A DNA stretch of 64,000 nt from Planobispora rosea. Lineage in GTDB: Bacteria > Actinomycetota > Actinomycetes > Streptosporangiales > Streptosporangiaceae. Position 1 is the first letter of the stretch. Each line of letters starts with the position of its first letter. Shown here piece by piece: positions 7,638 through 15,384 of this stretch. Both the position numbers and the translations under genes were made by a program. Under the pieces are notes generated by a model. The model was given only the letters and a program-made list of their open reading frames with translations, was not told the DNA's origin and did no database searches. The stretch is from assembly GCF_014648175.1 (NCBI RefSeq), contig NZ_BMQP01000034.1:1-64000 (forward strand), in the 5' to 3' direction.

Positions 7638-9211
7638 GCCAGCGACCTGCCCATCCTCCCGGCGAGCGTGTAGAGCCCCGCGAGGCCGCCCCAGCCGATG
7701 AGCGCGGCGAACGTCACCCGCGCGTCGGAGACCGCGGCGGTCACCGCGATCAACGCCGTGCGCTCCCCGATCGGCAGAATGACGATCTTCTTGAGCCATC
7801 GGGTGAAGGCGTCCCGCTCCAGGCGGCGCGAGAGCCGCGCCACCGCACCGGTCTCGCCCGTCCCGGGACCGGCGGAGTCGCCCAGGGGCGGCGCCTGCGC
7901 CGGGACCAGCGAACTGCCCGTGTCGGCCCGGGCGGTCAGCGGGACGGCCGCAGCGGGCCGCGCCGCACGGGCCCGGACGGCGTCGGAGCGGGCCCCGTCG
8001 TAGGAGAAGTCGATCATGTGGCGGAGCGCCTGCAGGATCATCGCGCCCGTGGCCAGCGCCCAGATCTCCCGGGCCGGCGCACCCGGGCCCGCGGTCACCG
8101 CGTAGCCGGCGGCCAGGCCCGCGTAGACGGCGTACTCCTTGACCCGGTCGGAGGTGGCGTCCAGCCACGAGCCGAGCGGCGAGAACACCCGGGTGTAGCG
8201 GGCGAGCTGGCCGTCCACGCAGTCGAGCACGAACGACAGGTAGAACAGGACCGCCCCGGCGATCATCGCCGCGCGGGTGCCCGCGGAGAACCAGACCGCC
8301 GCCAGCACGGCCAGGCCGACGGACATCCCGGTGACCGCGTTCGGCGTCAGCCGCAACCAGGCGGCGAGCGCGACCGGGTACCGGGACCAGGAGCTGACGA
8401 AGTAGGTGGTGAAGAAGCCGTCGTCCCTCTTGATCGCCGCGTCCAGCCGGGCCCCGGTCACGTCCGCCTCGGCCATCCGGGCGAGTGCCACCTCGGCGGC
8501 GACCTGCCCGGCCACCCGGTCGCAGTGGAGCTCCCCCGTCCCGGCCGCGCGGACGGCGACGCCCGAGCGGACCAGTCCCACCAGGAGCAGGTGACCGGCC
8601 TCGGAGCCGTCCACCCGGCCGAGGAACCCCGCCTCGGCCAGCTCCGCCAGGTGCTCGGCGGTCGCGGCGAGGCCGCCGAGATCGGCCTCGCCGACCCGGA
8701 GGACACCGCGGAAGGTGCCGTTGGCGCCGGTCACCTGGTGGAACGAGCTGCCCGCGGAGACCACCCGGCCGTCCTCGACGCGGACCGGCGGACGCAGCGG
8801 GCCCTCCGGGGCGCCGCCGGTGGCCACGATCGCACCGGTGCCGCGGGCGGGATGGTCCAGGAGTTCGGCCAGCGCCTCCGTGTGGGCCACCAGGTCTCCG
8901 GCCAGCACGGCCACCGGCCCCGCGGAGCCGCGCGCCACCCGGGCGATCCGGCGCAGGTCGTCGGCGATCCCGCGCGACCCCTCCGAGCCGGTCGCGCAGG
9001 CCCCGCCGGACGCGTGGACGACGTCGCCGGATCCGCCCACCACGTGCACATCCTCGACGGCGAGTTCGGACAGCTGACCGGTCAGCCGGTCGAGCAGAGT
9101 GCCCTCGTGGCAGCGCAGCGTGGTCGCGGCGGCGGTGGCGAGGACGACGGCGGAGGTCCGAGGGGTGGCGGACCCGGAGAGGGAGGACAAAGAAGACGTG
9201 GTGTCGTGCAA
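7634..9211 (-). CDS. CDP-alcohol phosphotransferase with N-terminal pseudo-nucleotidyltransferase domain
   Basis: About 525 residues. The C-terminal half is a CDP-alcohol phosphotransferase with a complete motif: DCVDGQLAR, eight residues, GSWLDATSD. It is preceded by DDGFFTTYFVSSWSRYPV, the junction seen in bifunctional inositol-phosphate cytidylyltransferase/di-inositol-phosphate synthases. The N-terminal half has that enzyme's size and a residual AGD segment, but the nucleotide loop reads VVLATAAATTLRCHEG, so GxGxR is gone. The active nucleotidyltransferase is probably the separate gene at 6039-6773. I chose TTG 9211 because AAGGAG sits seven bases upstream and a TACGCT box at 9267-9272 would be its promoter; the frame is open to an earlier start at 9313. 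Confidence 0.84.
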   Translation of the reverse strand: MHDTTSSLSSLSGSATPRTSAVVLATAAATTLRCHEGTLLDRLTGQLSELAVEDVHVVGGSGDVVHASGGACATGSEGSRGIADDLRRIARVARGSAGPVAVLAGDLVAHTEALAELLDHPARGTGAIVATGGAPEGPLRPPVRVEDGRVVSAGSSFHQVTGANGTFRGVLRVGEADLGGLAATAEHLAELAEAGFLGRVDGSEAGHLLLVGLVRSGVAVRAAGTGELHCDRVAGQVAAEVALARMAEADVTGARLDAAIKRDDGFFTTYFVSSWSRYPVALAAWLRLTPNAVTGMSVGLAVLAAVWFSAGTRAAMIAGAVLFYLSFVLDCVDGQLARYTRVFSPLGSWLDATSDRVKEYAVYAGLAAGYAVTAGPGAPAREIWALATGAMILQALRHMIDFSYDGARSDAVRARAARPAAAVPLTARADTGSSLVPAQAPPLGDSAGPGTGETGAVARLSRRLERDAFTRWLKKIVILPIGERTALIAVTAAVSDARVTFAALIGWGGLAGLYTLAGRMGRSLA

Positions 9212-9266
9212 GCGGAGCTCCTTCGCATCCGATGGGATCGCCGCACGAGTCGGGGAGCGCGCACCC

Positions 9267-9272
9267 AGCGTA
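9267..9272 (-). promoter_or_regulatory. possible -10 box for the phosphotransferase cluster
   Basis: TACGCT on the minus strand fits the TAnnnT actinobacterial -10 pattern and lies about 55 bases upstream of the TTG start at 9211. No convincing -35 was seen. Confidence 0.35.
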
Positions 9273-9410
9273 GCGAGATCCTGACGCGATATCACGGATG
9301 ACGCGACGGTCACTCACATCCCCGCTGGTCCATCCCCTCCGCGCCCGTACGACCGGCACGACGGCCGCCGTACGGCGCGCTGCCCCGGAAGCGCTACCCT
9401 CGCGCTACAC

Positions 9411-9465
9411 CGACTCCCGGATCGACCACCCGACTCCCCGATCGACCACCCGACTCCCTGCACCG
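9411..9465. repeat. 20-bp tandem repeat in divergent promoter region
   Basis: CGACTCCCGGATCGACCACC at 9411-9430 is repeated at 9431-9450 with one mismatch, followed by a partial third copy. It lies between the divergent phosphotransferase and IspD-like genes, just upstream of the likely TTG start at 9505. Confidence 0.7.
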
Positions 9466-9504
9466 ACTTCCGCACCGATGCCCCTCTCCCGGAGGAAGCC
9501 CGCC

Positions 9505-10338
9505 TTGACCGCTCGTGAACCCCATCGCCGCGCCGTCGGAGTCGTCCTCGCGGGCGGGGTCGGCCAGCGGGTCGGCCGGGGCACCCCCAAGCAGCTCATC
9601 GAGATCGCCGGGAAGACGATCCTGGAGCACGCGATCGCCGCGTTCGACACCGCCCCGGAGATCGACGAGGTCATCGTGATGATGGCGCCGGGCTTCACCG
9701 GGGAGGCGGAACGGCTCGTCGCCCGTAACGGGTTCACGAAGGTCAGCCGGGTGCTGGAGGGCGGTGCGAGCCGTACGGAGACCACCTGGCGGGCGCTGAG
9801 GGCGCTGGACGGGCAGGACTGCGACGTGCTCCTGCACGACGCCGCGCGCCCGCTGCTGGAGCCGCGCATCATCACCGAGTGCGTGGCGGCGCTGCGCACG
9901 CACGCGGCCGTGGAGGTGGCGATCCCGAGCTCCGACACGGTCGTGGTGACCACGCCGGGGCCGTACGGGGAAGTCGTCAGCGAGGTGCCCGACCGGGCCC
10001 GGATCTGGCGCGCCCAGACGCCGCAGTGCTTCCGGCTCCCGTTGATCCGCGAGGCCTACGAGCGGGCCTTCGCCGATCCCGGGTTCGCCGGGCGGCAGGC
10101 CACCGACGACTGCGGCGTGGTGCTGCGCTACCTGCCCGACGTGCCGATCCACATCGTGCCGGGCAGCGAGCGCAACATGAAGGTCACCCACCCGGTGGAC
10201 GTCCTCGTCGCCGAGACGCTCCTGCGCCTCGGCCACGGCTCCGGCTCGGGCTCCGGCGACAACGACGGCTCCGGCGACGGCTCCGAGTCCGGGTCCGGCT
10301 CCGAGTCCGACGACGGCTCGGGCGGGCCGGACAGCTGA
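9505..10338 (+). CDS. IspD/TarI-family cytidylyltransferase
   Basis: About 277 residues. It carries the family's CTP-binding loop (VVLAGGVGQRVGRGTPKQL), DVLLHDAARPLL with the metal/substrate Asp and Arg, RIWRAQTPQCFRL and ATDDCGVVL. The family includes methylerythritol-phosphate cytidylyltransferase (isoprenoids) and ribitol-phosphate cytidylyltransferase (wall teichoic acid). No ispF is adjacent, whereas polyol-phosphate genes are, so a CDP-polyol role is at least as likely as IspD; this is inference. TTG 9505 has GGAGGAA nine bases upstream; the frame is open to 9298, with an ATG at 9478. The last 33 residues are a Ser/Gly/Asp low-complexity tail. Confidence 0.85.
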   Translation: MTAREPHRRAVGVVLAGGVGQRVGRGTPKQLIEIAGKTILEHAIAAFDTAPEIDEVIVMMAPGFTGEAERLVARNGFTKVSRVLEGGASRTETTWRALRALDGQDCDVLLHDAARPLLEPRIITECVAALRTHAAVEVAIPSSDTVVVTTPGPYGEVVSEVPDRARIWRAQTPQCFRLPLIREAYERAFADPGFAGRQATDDCGVVLRYLPDVPIHIVPGSERNMKVTHPVDVLVAETLLRLGHGSGSGSGDNDGSGDGSESGSGSESDDGSGGPDS

Positions 10339-10357
10339 CGTTCCGGCCCCTCCCGTG

Positions 10358-11401
10358 TCAGGCGTCCGGCTTGCCGAGGCTCGGCGGGCTGGTGAGGAAG
10401 CCCCAGCCCCAGGAGATGTGCATGGTGGCGTAGACGAGCGGGAGCCGTGCCAGCGCGGCGGGGGGCAGGCCGCTGCCGGTCACCGCCGAGCCGGCGAGGA
10501 TCGCCGCGGCGTAGCCGCCGGGGATCAGCAGACCCGGCCAGAAGAACGGCGAGACCACCAGACCCGCGAGCATGGCCAGGACCGCCATCGGCGGTGCCAG
10601 GTAACGCAGGTTGATCGTGCCCTCGTGGGTGCGGGCGACCACGCGCCGCCAGCGGCCGTAGTGGAAGTACTGCTTGGCGAGGGCCTTGAGGTTCGGGCGC
10701 GGCCGGTAGGAGACCCGCATCCGGGGCTGGAACCAGACCAGGCCGCCGGTCTGGCGGATGCGGTGGTTCATCTCCCAGTCCTGGGCGCGCTGGAAGTGCT
10801 CGTCGTATCCGCCGACCCGCTCCAGCGCCTCACGGCGGAACACCCCCAGGTAGACCGTGTCGGCCGGGCCCGCGGTGCCGCCGGTGTGGAACCGGGCGCC
10901 GCCGACGCCGATCTTGGAGGTCATGGCGCGGGCGACCGCCTGCTCGAAGGGGGTGATCCCCTCGGCGGCCATGATGCCGCCCACGTTGTCGGCGCCGGTC
11001 TCCTCCAGTGTCTCCACCGCGATCCGGAGGTAGTTCTCCGGGAGCATGGCATGACCGTCCACCCGGGCGACGATTCCGTTACGGGATGCGGCGATGGCGG
11101 CGTTGAGCGCGTTGGGCGTGCGACCGGTGGGGTTGGGGACCACGATCACGCGGGGGTCCTCGGCCGCGATCGCGTCGGCGACCTCCTGGGTGCGGTCCTG
11201 TGAGGGGCCGATCGCGAGGACGACCTCGATGGGCCCCTCGTAGTGCTGCGACAGGACCTGGTCAACCGCCTCCCGCAGGTGGCGCTCCTCGTTCAGCACC
11301 GGGATGACGACGGAGATGGGGGGCCAGACACGCGTCTTGGAAGACTCGGAAGACGGGGCCGGCGCTGGCGAGTCGGGGAACTGCTTCATGGCGTCGCTCA
11401 C
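10358..11401 (-). CDS. membrane GT2 glycosyltransferase (ExoA-like)
   Basis: A 347-residue family-2 glycosyltransferase. The cytosolic catalytic part (residues 30-255) shows ISVVIPVLNEERHLREAV, ARVDGHAML in the DxD position, and FQRAQDWEMNHRIRQTGG with the catalytic acidic residue. Two to three hydrophobic helices form the C-terminus (MAVLAMLAGLVVSPFF; AAAILAGSAV), as in succinoglycan ExoA-type enzymes that act on lipid-linked acceptors. The N-terminal 28 residues are a Ser/Pro-rich tail. It is divergent from the LCP gene 86 bp away and convergent with the IspD-like gene, placing it in the envelope-polymer neighbourhood. The sugar is unknown. Confidence 0.85.
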   Translation of the reverse strand: MSDAMKQFPDSPAPAPSSESSKTRVWPPISVVIPVLNEERHLREAVDQVLSQHYEGPIEVVLAIGPSQDRTQEVADAIAAEDPRVIVVPNPTGRTPNALNAAIAASRNGIVARVDGHAMLPENYLRIAVETLEETGADNVGGIMAAEGITPFEQAVARAMTSKIGVGGARFHTGGTAGPADTVYLGVFRREALERVGGYDEHFQRAQDWEMNHRIRQTGGLVWFQPRMRVSYRPRPNLKALAKQYFHYGRWRRVVARTHEGTINLRYLAPPMAVLAMLAGLVVSPFFWPGLLIPGGYAAAILAGSAVTGSGLPPAALARLPLVYATMHISWGWGFLTSPPSLGKPDA

Positions 11402-11487
11402 GCTACTGTACGAACGGGTACCTCATCGACCCATGTTGGAGCCTGAACGGACTCTGGCCAGAGCCGGACACACCCGTAGGGGGGCTG

Positions 11488-12999
11488 ATGCGCGACCCGG
11501 AAGACGAGGACTCGGGTGTGCACGTGGGCGGCGACGCCTACGGCGTCGTCCGGGTGACTCCGCGGCGTGACCACAGGTCCGCCCGGGGTGCTCGTTCCCG
11601 GCGGCGCAACCTGATCGTCGCGGGGGCGCTCTCCGGCCTGGTCCTGATCGGCTCGGGGGCCGCGTGGTCGGTGCCGAACTACGCGGCGAGCAAGATCGAG
11701 TCCGTCGACGCGGGCGTGCCCGGATCGCGGTCCACCGGGGCGATGAACATCCTGCTCGTCGGCGTGGACCGGCGCGACGACCTCACCCGCAAGCAGCAGA
11801 ACCAGCTCAAGCTGGGCCGTGAGAGCGGCGAGCGCACCGACACCATGATGGTGATCCATCTGTCGGAGGACCACCGCAAGGTCACCGTGGTCAGCCTCCC
11901 CCGCGACACCTGGACGACCGTCCCCGGCAAGGGCGAGCACAAGATCAACGCCGCCTACCAGCTCGGCGGTCCCAAGCTCGCCGTGCGCACGGTGCAGAAC
12001 GCCACCGGCCTGATGATCAACCACTACGTCGAGGTCAACGTGCTCGGCTTCATCAACGTGGTGGAGGCGCTCGGCGGGATCTCGGTCTGCACCCCGGTCG
12101 CGATCAACGACCCGAAGACCGCCCTGCAGCTCCAGCCGGGCACCCACTCCCTCGACGGCGTCAGGGCCCTCGCCTACGCCCGCACCCGGGCCACCGCCCG
12201 CTCCGACCTCGACCGGATCGACCGCCAGCAGCAGGTGATCTCGGCCCTGCTGAACCAGGCGCTGAGCAGCGACACGCTGACCAACCCGGTCAAGCTCACC
12301 AGCTTCGTCAACACGACGCTGGGCACGCTCCGGGTGGACGACTCGCTCCGCGGGAACCTGCTCGGCCTGGCCGACCAGCTCAAGACCGTCTCCACCGACG
12401 ACGTGGCCTTCGCCACCGTGCCGCTCGCCGACGTCGACTACCGCACGCCGACCGGCGAGTCCGCGGTGCTCTGGGACAAGCCCGCCGCGCGCCAGCTGTT
12501 CCAGCGGATCGCGGCCGACGAGGAGCTCACCAAGCCGTCGGCCAAGCCGTCGACCAAGCCGTCGGCGACCCCCGAGCCCGCCGGGGCGACCCCGACGCCC
12601 TCGACCGCTCCGCTGACCGTGCCGCCCTCGCGGATCGCGGTCAAGGTCCTCAACGGCACCCTGATCACCGGTCTCGGCGGACGCACCAGGGACGACCTGC
12701 TGAAGGCCGGCTTCCTCGTGCCCGAGCCCGCCGGGGACACCCAGCGCAGGGACCACGACAAGACGGTCATCCGCTACGGCCCCGGCCGCGAGGACTCCGC
12801 CCGGACCCTGGCCGCCGCCCTCCCGGGCGCGGACGTCCGCCCGATCGAGGATCTCGGAGACCGGATCGAGGTCATCGTCGGCCGGAAGCATCCGCAGGTC
12901 AAGAAGGTCACCGTCGAGGAGGCGGCGCCCACCCCCGCCGCCTCTCCGGTCGCCACGCCGACGGCGAGAACCGCGACGCAGAACATCTGTAAAAAGTAA
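11488..12999 (+). CDS. LytR-CpsA-Psr (LCP) family ligase with LytR_C domain
   Basis: A 503-residue type II membrane protein. One transmembrane helix lies at about residues 35-55 (LIVAGALSGLVLIGSGAAW). The extracellular LCP domain follows (about 80-260): NILLVGVDRRDD, VSLPRDTWTTVPG, HYVEVNVLGFINVVEALGG, YARTRATARSDLDRIDRQQ, including the Arg and Asp residues that bind the polyprenyl pyrophosphate and metal. A Lys/Pro/Thr linker (KPSAKPSTKPSAT) leads to a C-terminal LytR_C domain (RIAVKVLNGT...GLGGRTRDDL). LCP enzymes transfer lipid-linked wall polymers to peptidoglycan, so this fits the adjacent cluster. ATG 11488 has an AGGGGGG ribosome binding site. Confidence 0.93.
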   Translation: MRDPEDEDSGVHVGGDAYGVVRVTPRRDHRSARGARSRRRNLIVAGALSGLVLIGSGAAWSVPNYAASKIESVDAGVPGSRSTGAMNILLVGVDRRDDLTRKQQNQLKLGRESGERTDTMMVIHLSEDHRKVTVVSLPRDTWTTVPGKGEHKINAAYQLGGPKLAVRTVQNATGLMINHYVEVNVLGFINVVEALGGISVCTPVAINDPKTALQLQPGTHSLDGVRALAYARTRATARSDLDRIDRQQQVISALLNQALSSDTLTNPVKLTSFVNTTLGTLRVDDSLRGNLLGLADQLKTVSTDDVAFATVPLADVDYRTPTGESAVLWDKPAARQLFQRIAADEELTKPSAKPSTKPSATPEPAGATPTPSTAPLTVPPSRIAVKVLNGTLITGLGGRTRDDLLKAGFLVPEPAGDTQRRDHDKTVIRYGPGREDSARTLAAALPGADVRPIEDLGDRIEVIVGRKHPQVKKVTVEEAAPTPAASPVATPTARTATQNICKK

Positions 13000-13059
13000 T
13001 CCAAGTCGCATAACGCCTGCCAGCGGGGGCAGTGGAGACAGCAGACGGAGGTGACGAGC

Positions 13060-13425
13060 ATGATTCCGGCATTCGACGTCCAGACATGGAAAAACGGTCC
13101 ATGTGTGGTTATCCGGGCGACGGGCGAGCTGGACATGACCGTCGCCCCCCGCCTCGGGGCCGAGGTGGACCGGGTGCTGGAGACCGGGCAGCTGGAGACC
13201 GGGCACCGGCCCTGCCTGGTGATGGACCTGACCCAGGTGCCGTTCTGCGACTCGGTGGGACTGGGAACCCTGGTGGGCGCCCTGACCAAGTTGCGGAACT
13301 CCCAGGGGCGCCTCATCCTCGTCCTCACCCCGGGGATGATCACTCGCCTGCTCGCGATCACCAGTCTCGACCGTCACTTCGAGACCTGCGGCACCCTGCA
13401 CGAGGCGTTCGACGCCGCCGCCTGA
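13060..13425 (+). CDS. STAS-domain anti-sigma factor antagonist
   Basis: A 121-residue cytosolic single STAS domain. Landmarks: CVVIRATGELDMTVAPRL, LVMDLTQVPFCDSVGLGTLV with the phosphorylatable Ser in DSxG, and LTPGMITRLLAIT. Such proteins bind an anti-sigma kinase when dephosphorylated. No anti-sigma kinase or sigma gene lies beside it, so the partner is elsewhere. ATG 13060 is preferred because GGAG at 13047-13050 is nine bases away; a GTG three codons upstream directly abuts that GGAG. Confidence 0.88.
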   Translation: MIPAFDVQTWKNGPCVVIRATGELDMTVAPRLGAEVDRVLETGQLETGHRPCLVMDLTQVPFCDSVGLGTLVGALTKLRNSQGRLILVLTPGMITRLLAITSLDRHFETCGTLHEAFDAAA

Positions 13426-13630
13426 AAGCCGCGCCCGTCTCGTCCATGACGCCGGATCGCCGCCCGTTTCTCGCGGATGTCTCCGGACCCTCACATGCCC
13501 GCGCGCGCCTCCGTGAGGCTGACATCTCGTAAGCGTTTCGGGAGAAATGCCTCTATCTCGTCGCCCTGCGTGAATGCCATCATCACCGCCATCCCCCCGT
13601 CAGGCGCTGGTTACAGAAGGGCGCACGCGA

Positions 13631-15199
13631 TTGAGCATCACTGAGAGGCCCGTGGAAGCGGCCGGAGGCATCAGCCGGCTCCGCAAGGACGCCGTCGGTC
13701 TCACCGGCGTCATATTCATGGCGGTCGCCACCGCCGCCCCCATCACCGCCATGACCGGCAACGTCCCGATGGTCGTCGGCTTCGGCAACGGGCTCGGGGT
13801 ACCCGCGGCGTACCTCGTGGCGACGGCGGTCCTGACGATCTTCTCCGTCGGGTACGTGGCCATGGCCAAGCACATCACCTCCGCCGGCGCCTTCTACGGC
13901 TACATCTCCCACGGCCTCGGCCAGGTCGCCGGCATGGTCGCCGGACTGCTGGCGACCATGGCCTACGTGGTCTTCGAGGCGTCCATCATCGGTTTCTTCG
14001 CCTACTCGGCCAACGACACCTTCAAGAGCCTGGCCGGAGTGGACGTCCACTGGCTCTGGTTCGCCGCCCTCGGACTCGCCCTGAACGCGATCCTCACCTA
14101 CTTCGACATCAATCTGACCGCGAAGGTCCTGGGCGTCTTCCTGATCACCGAGATCCTCATGCTCGGCCTGACCGCCGTCGCCGCCCTGCTCAACGGCGGC
14201 GGGCCGGACGGGCTGATGGCCGGCACCCTCAACCCGGCCAACGCCTTCACCACCACGGGCCTGACGGGCGGGGCCGTCGGGCTCGGCCTGTTCATGTGCT
14301 TCTGGTCCTGGGTCGGTTTCGAGTCCACCGCCATGTACGGCGAGGAGTCCCGCGACCCCAAGCGGATCATCCCGATCGCGACCCTCGTCTCCGTGGTCGG
14401 CATCGGCCTGTTCTACACCTTCGTCTCCTGGATGACGGTGGCGGCCAACGGCGTCAAGGCGCCGGAGATCGCGGCGGAGCAGTACGCCGGGATCTTCTTC
14501 GTGCCGACCGGCGAGCTCGTCGGCCAGTGGGCGGTCGACCTGTTCAAGGTCCTCATCCTGACCGGTTCGTTCGCCTGCTCGATGGCCTTCCACAACTGCG
14601 CCTCGCGCTACCTGTACGCCATCGGCCGCGAGGACCTCGTCCCCGGCACCCGCCGGACCCTGGGGGCGACCCACCCCAGGCACGGCTCGCCGTACATCGC
14701 CGGATTCGTCCAGACCGGCATCTCGATCGTGCTCATCGCGGCGTTCGCCCTCGCGGGGATGGACCCCTACCTGCACATCTACACGCTGCTCGCGGTGCTG
14801 GGCACGCTGGCGATCCTGATCGTGCAGACCATGTGCTCGTTCGCGGTCGTCGGCTACTTCCACGTCAGGAAGAAGCATCCCGAGACCGCCTCCTGGTGGC
14901 GCACCCTGCTCGCCCCGCTGGCCGGCGGCCTGGCGATGGCCTATGTCGTGCTGCTGCTCTTCCAGAACCAGGAGACCGCGGCCGGGGACGCCTCCAAGTC
15001 CCTGTTCTTCACGTTGATCCCGTGGATCGTGCTCGGCTTCGCCGTGCTCGGCGCCGCCCTGGCGCTCTACCTGCGGTTCAGGAACCCGGAGAAGTACGCG
15101 ATCATCGGCCGGATCGTCCTGGAGGACACCGCCGAGCGCGACCCGGCCGAGGAAGCGGCCGTCGACCGGCCGACTCTGCAGGACACCGTCGACAGCTGA
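13631..15199 (+). CDS. APC-superfamily amino acid permease
   Basis: About 522 residues and 12 predicted transmembrane helices. The opening helix has the APC signature LRKDAVGLTGVIFMAVATAAPITAMTG, with the unwound substrate-binding stretch and GFGNGLGVPAAYL. Later helices include MCFWSWVGFESTAMYGEESRDPKRIIPIA, typical of the EAAT/AAT-type branch. It probably imports amino acids or polyamines by proton symport at the plasma membrane. TTG 13631 (AGAAGG ten bases upstream) is my preferred start; ATG 13574 in the same frame lacks a ribosome binding site. The C-terminus is a charged cytosolic tail. It ends convergently with the amine oxidase gene, with strong hairpins between. Confidence 0.9.
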   Translation: MSITERPVEAAGGISRLRKDAVGLTGVIFMAVATAAPITAMTGNVPMVVGFGNGLGVPAAYLVATAVLTIFSVGYVAMAKHITSAGAFYGYISHGLGQVAGMVAGLLATMAYVVFEASIIGFFAYSANDTFKSLAGVDVHWLWFAALGLALNAILTYFDINLTAKVLGVFLITEILMLGLTAVAALLNGGGPDGLMAGTLNPANAFTTTGLTGGAVGLGLFMCFWSWVGFESTAMYGEESRDPKRIIPIATLVSVVGIGLFYTFVSWMTVAANGVKAPEIAAEQYAGIFFVPTGELVGQWAVDLFKVLILTGSFACSMAFHNCASRYLYAIGREDLVPGTRRTLGATHPRHGSPYIAGFVQTGISIVLIAAFALAGMDPYLHIYTLLAVLGTLAILIVQTMCSFAVVGYFHVRKKHPETASWWRTLLAPLAGGLAMAYVVLLLFQNQETAAGDASKSLFFTLIPWIVLGFAVLGAALALYLRFRNPEKYAIIGRIVLEDTAERDPAEEAAVDRPTLQDTVDS

Positions 15200-15202
15200 G
15201 GT

Positions 15203-15282
15203 CTTCTCCGGAGGAGCCTTCTCCCGGAGGAGCCTTCCGGGAAGCTTCTCTCCCCGGGGAAGCCTTCTCTCCCGGGGACCCG
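15203..15282. repeat. degenerate GGAGGAGCCTTC-type repeats
   Basis: Several imperfect copies of a CCGGAGGAGCCTTCT / CCGGGGAAGCCTTCT unit fill the space after the permease stop. The units are partly self-complementary. No gene is present. Confidence 0.55.
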
Positions 15283-15300
15283 CGGGTCTCCCGGCACGGC

Positions 15301-15332
15301 GCGCGCCCGGTCTTCGTGAAGACCGGGCGCGC
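15301..15332. terminator. bidirectional hairpin terminator
   Basis: GCGCGCCCGGTCTTC at 15301-15315 pairs perfectly with 15318-15332, giving a 14-bp stem with a four-base loop. It lies between the convergent permease and amine oxidase genes. A second hairpin (15347-15355 with 15367-15375) follows. Confidence 0.75.
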
Positions 15333-15384
15333 TCGTCCGGGAGGTCCGGGAGCGGACCGTGACGGCCCGCTCCCGCCGGGACGT

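Noticed and set aside
6897..9359. 820-codon minus-strand frame reading through the phosphotransferase and DUF5941 genes
   Set aside because: Only the part after 7637 is real (DUF5941); upstream it is an out-of-frame reading of the phosphotransferase gene with repetitive Arg/Gly sequence.
9298..9504. Longer N-terminus of the IspD-like protein from 9298
   Set aside because: The stretch contains 20-bp DNA repeats and a -10-like box and is not protein-like; TTG 9505 has a strong ribosome binding site.
10249..10335. GGCTCC/GACGGC-type repeats that might be a CRISPR or satellite array
   Set aside because: They are in-frame Gly/Ser/Asp codons forming the low-complexity tail of the IspD-like protein; there are no spacers.
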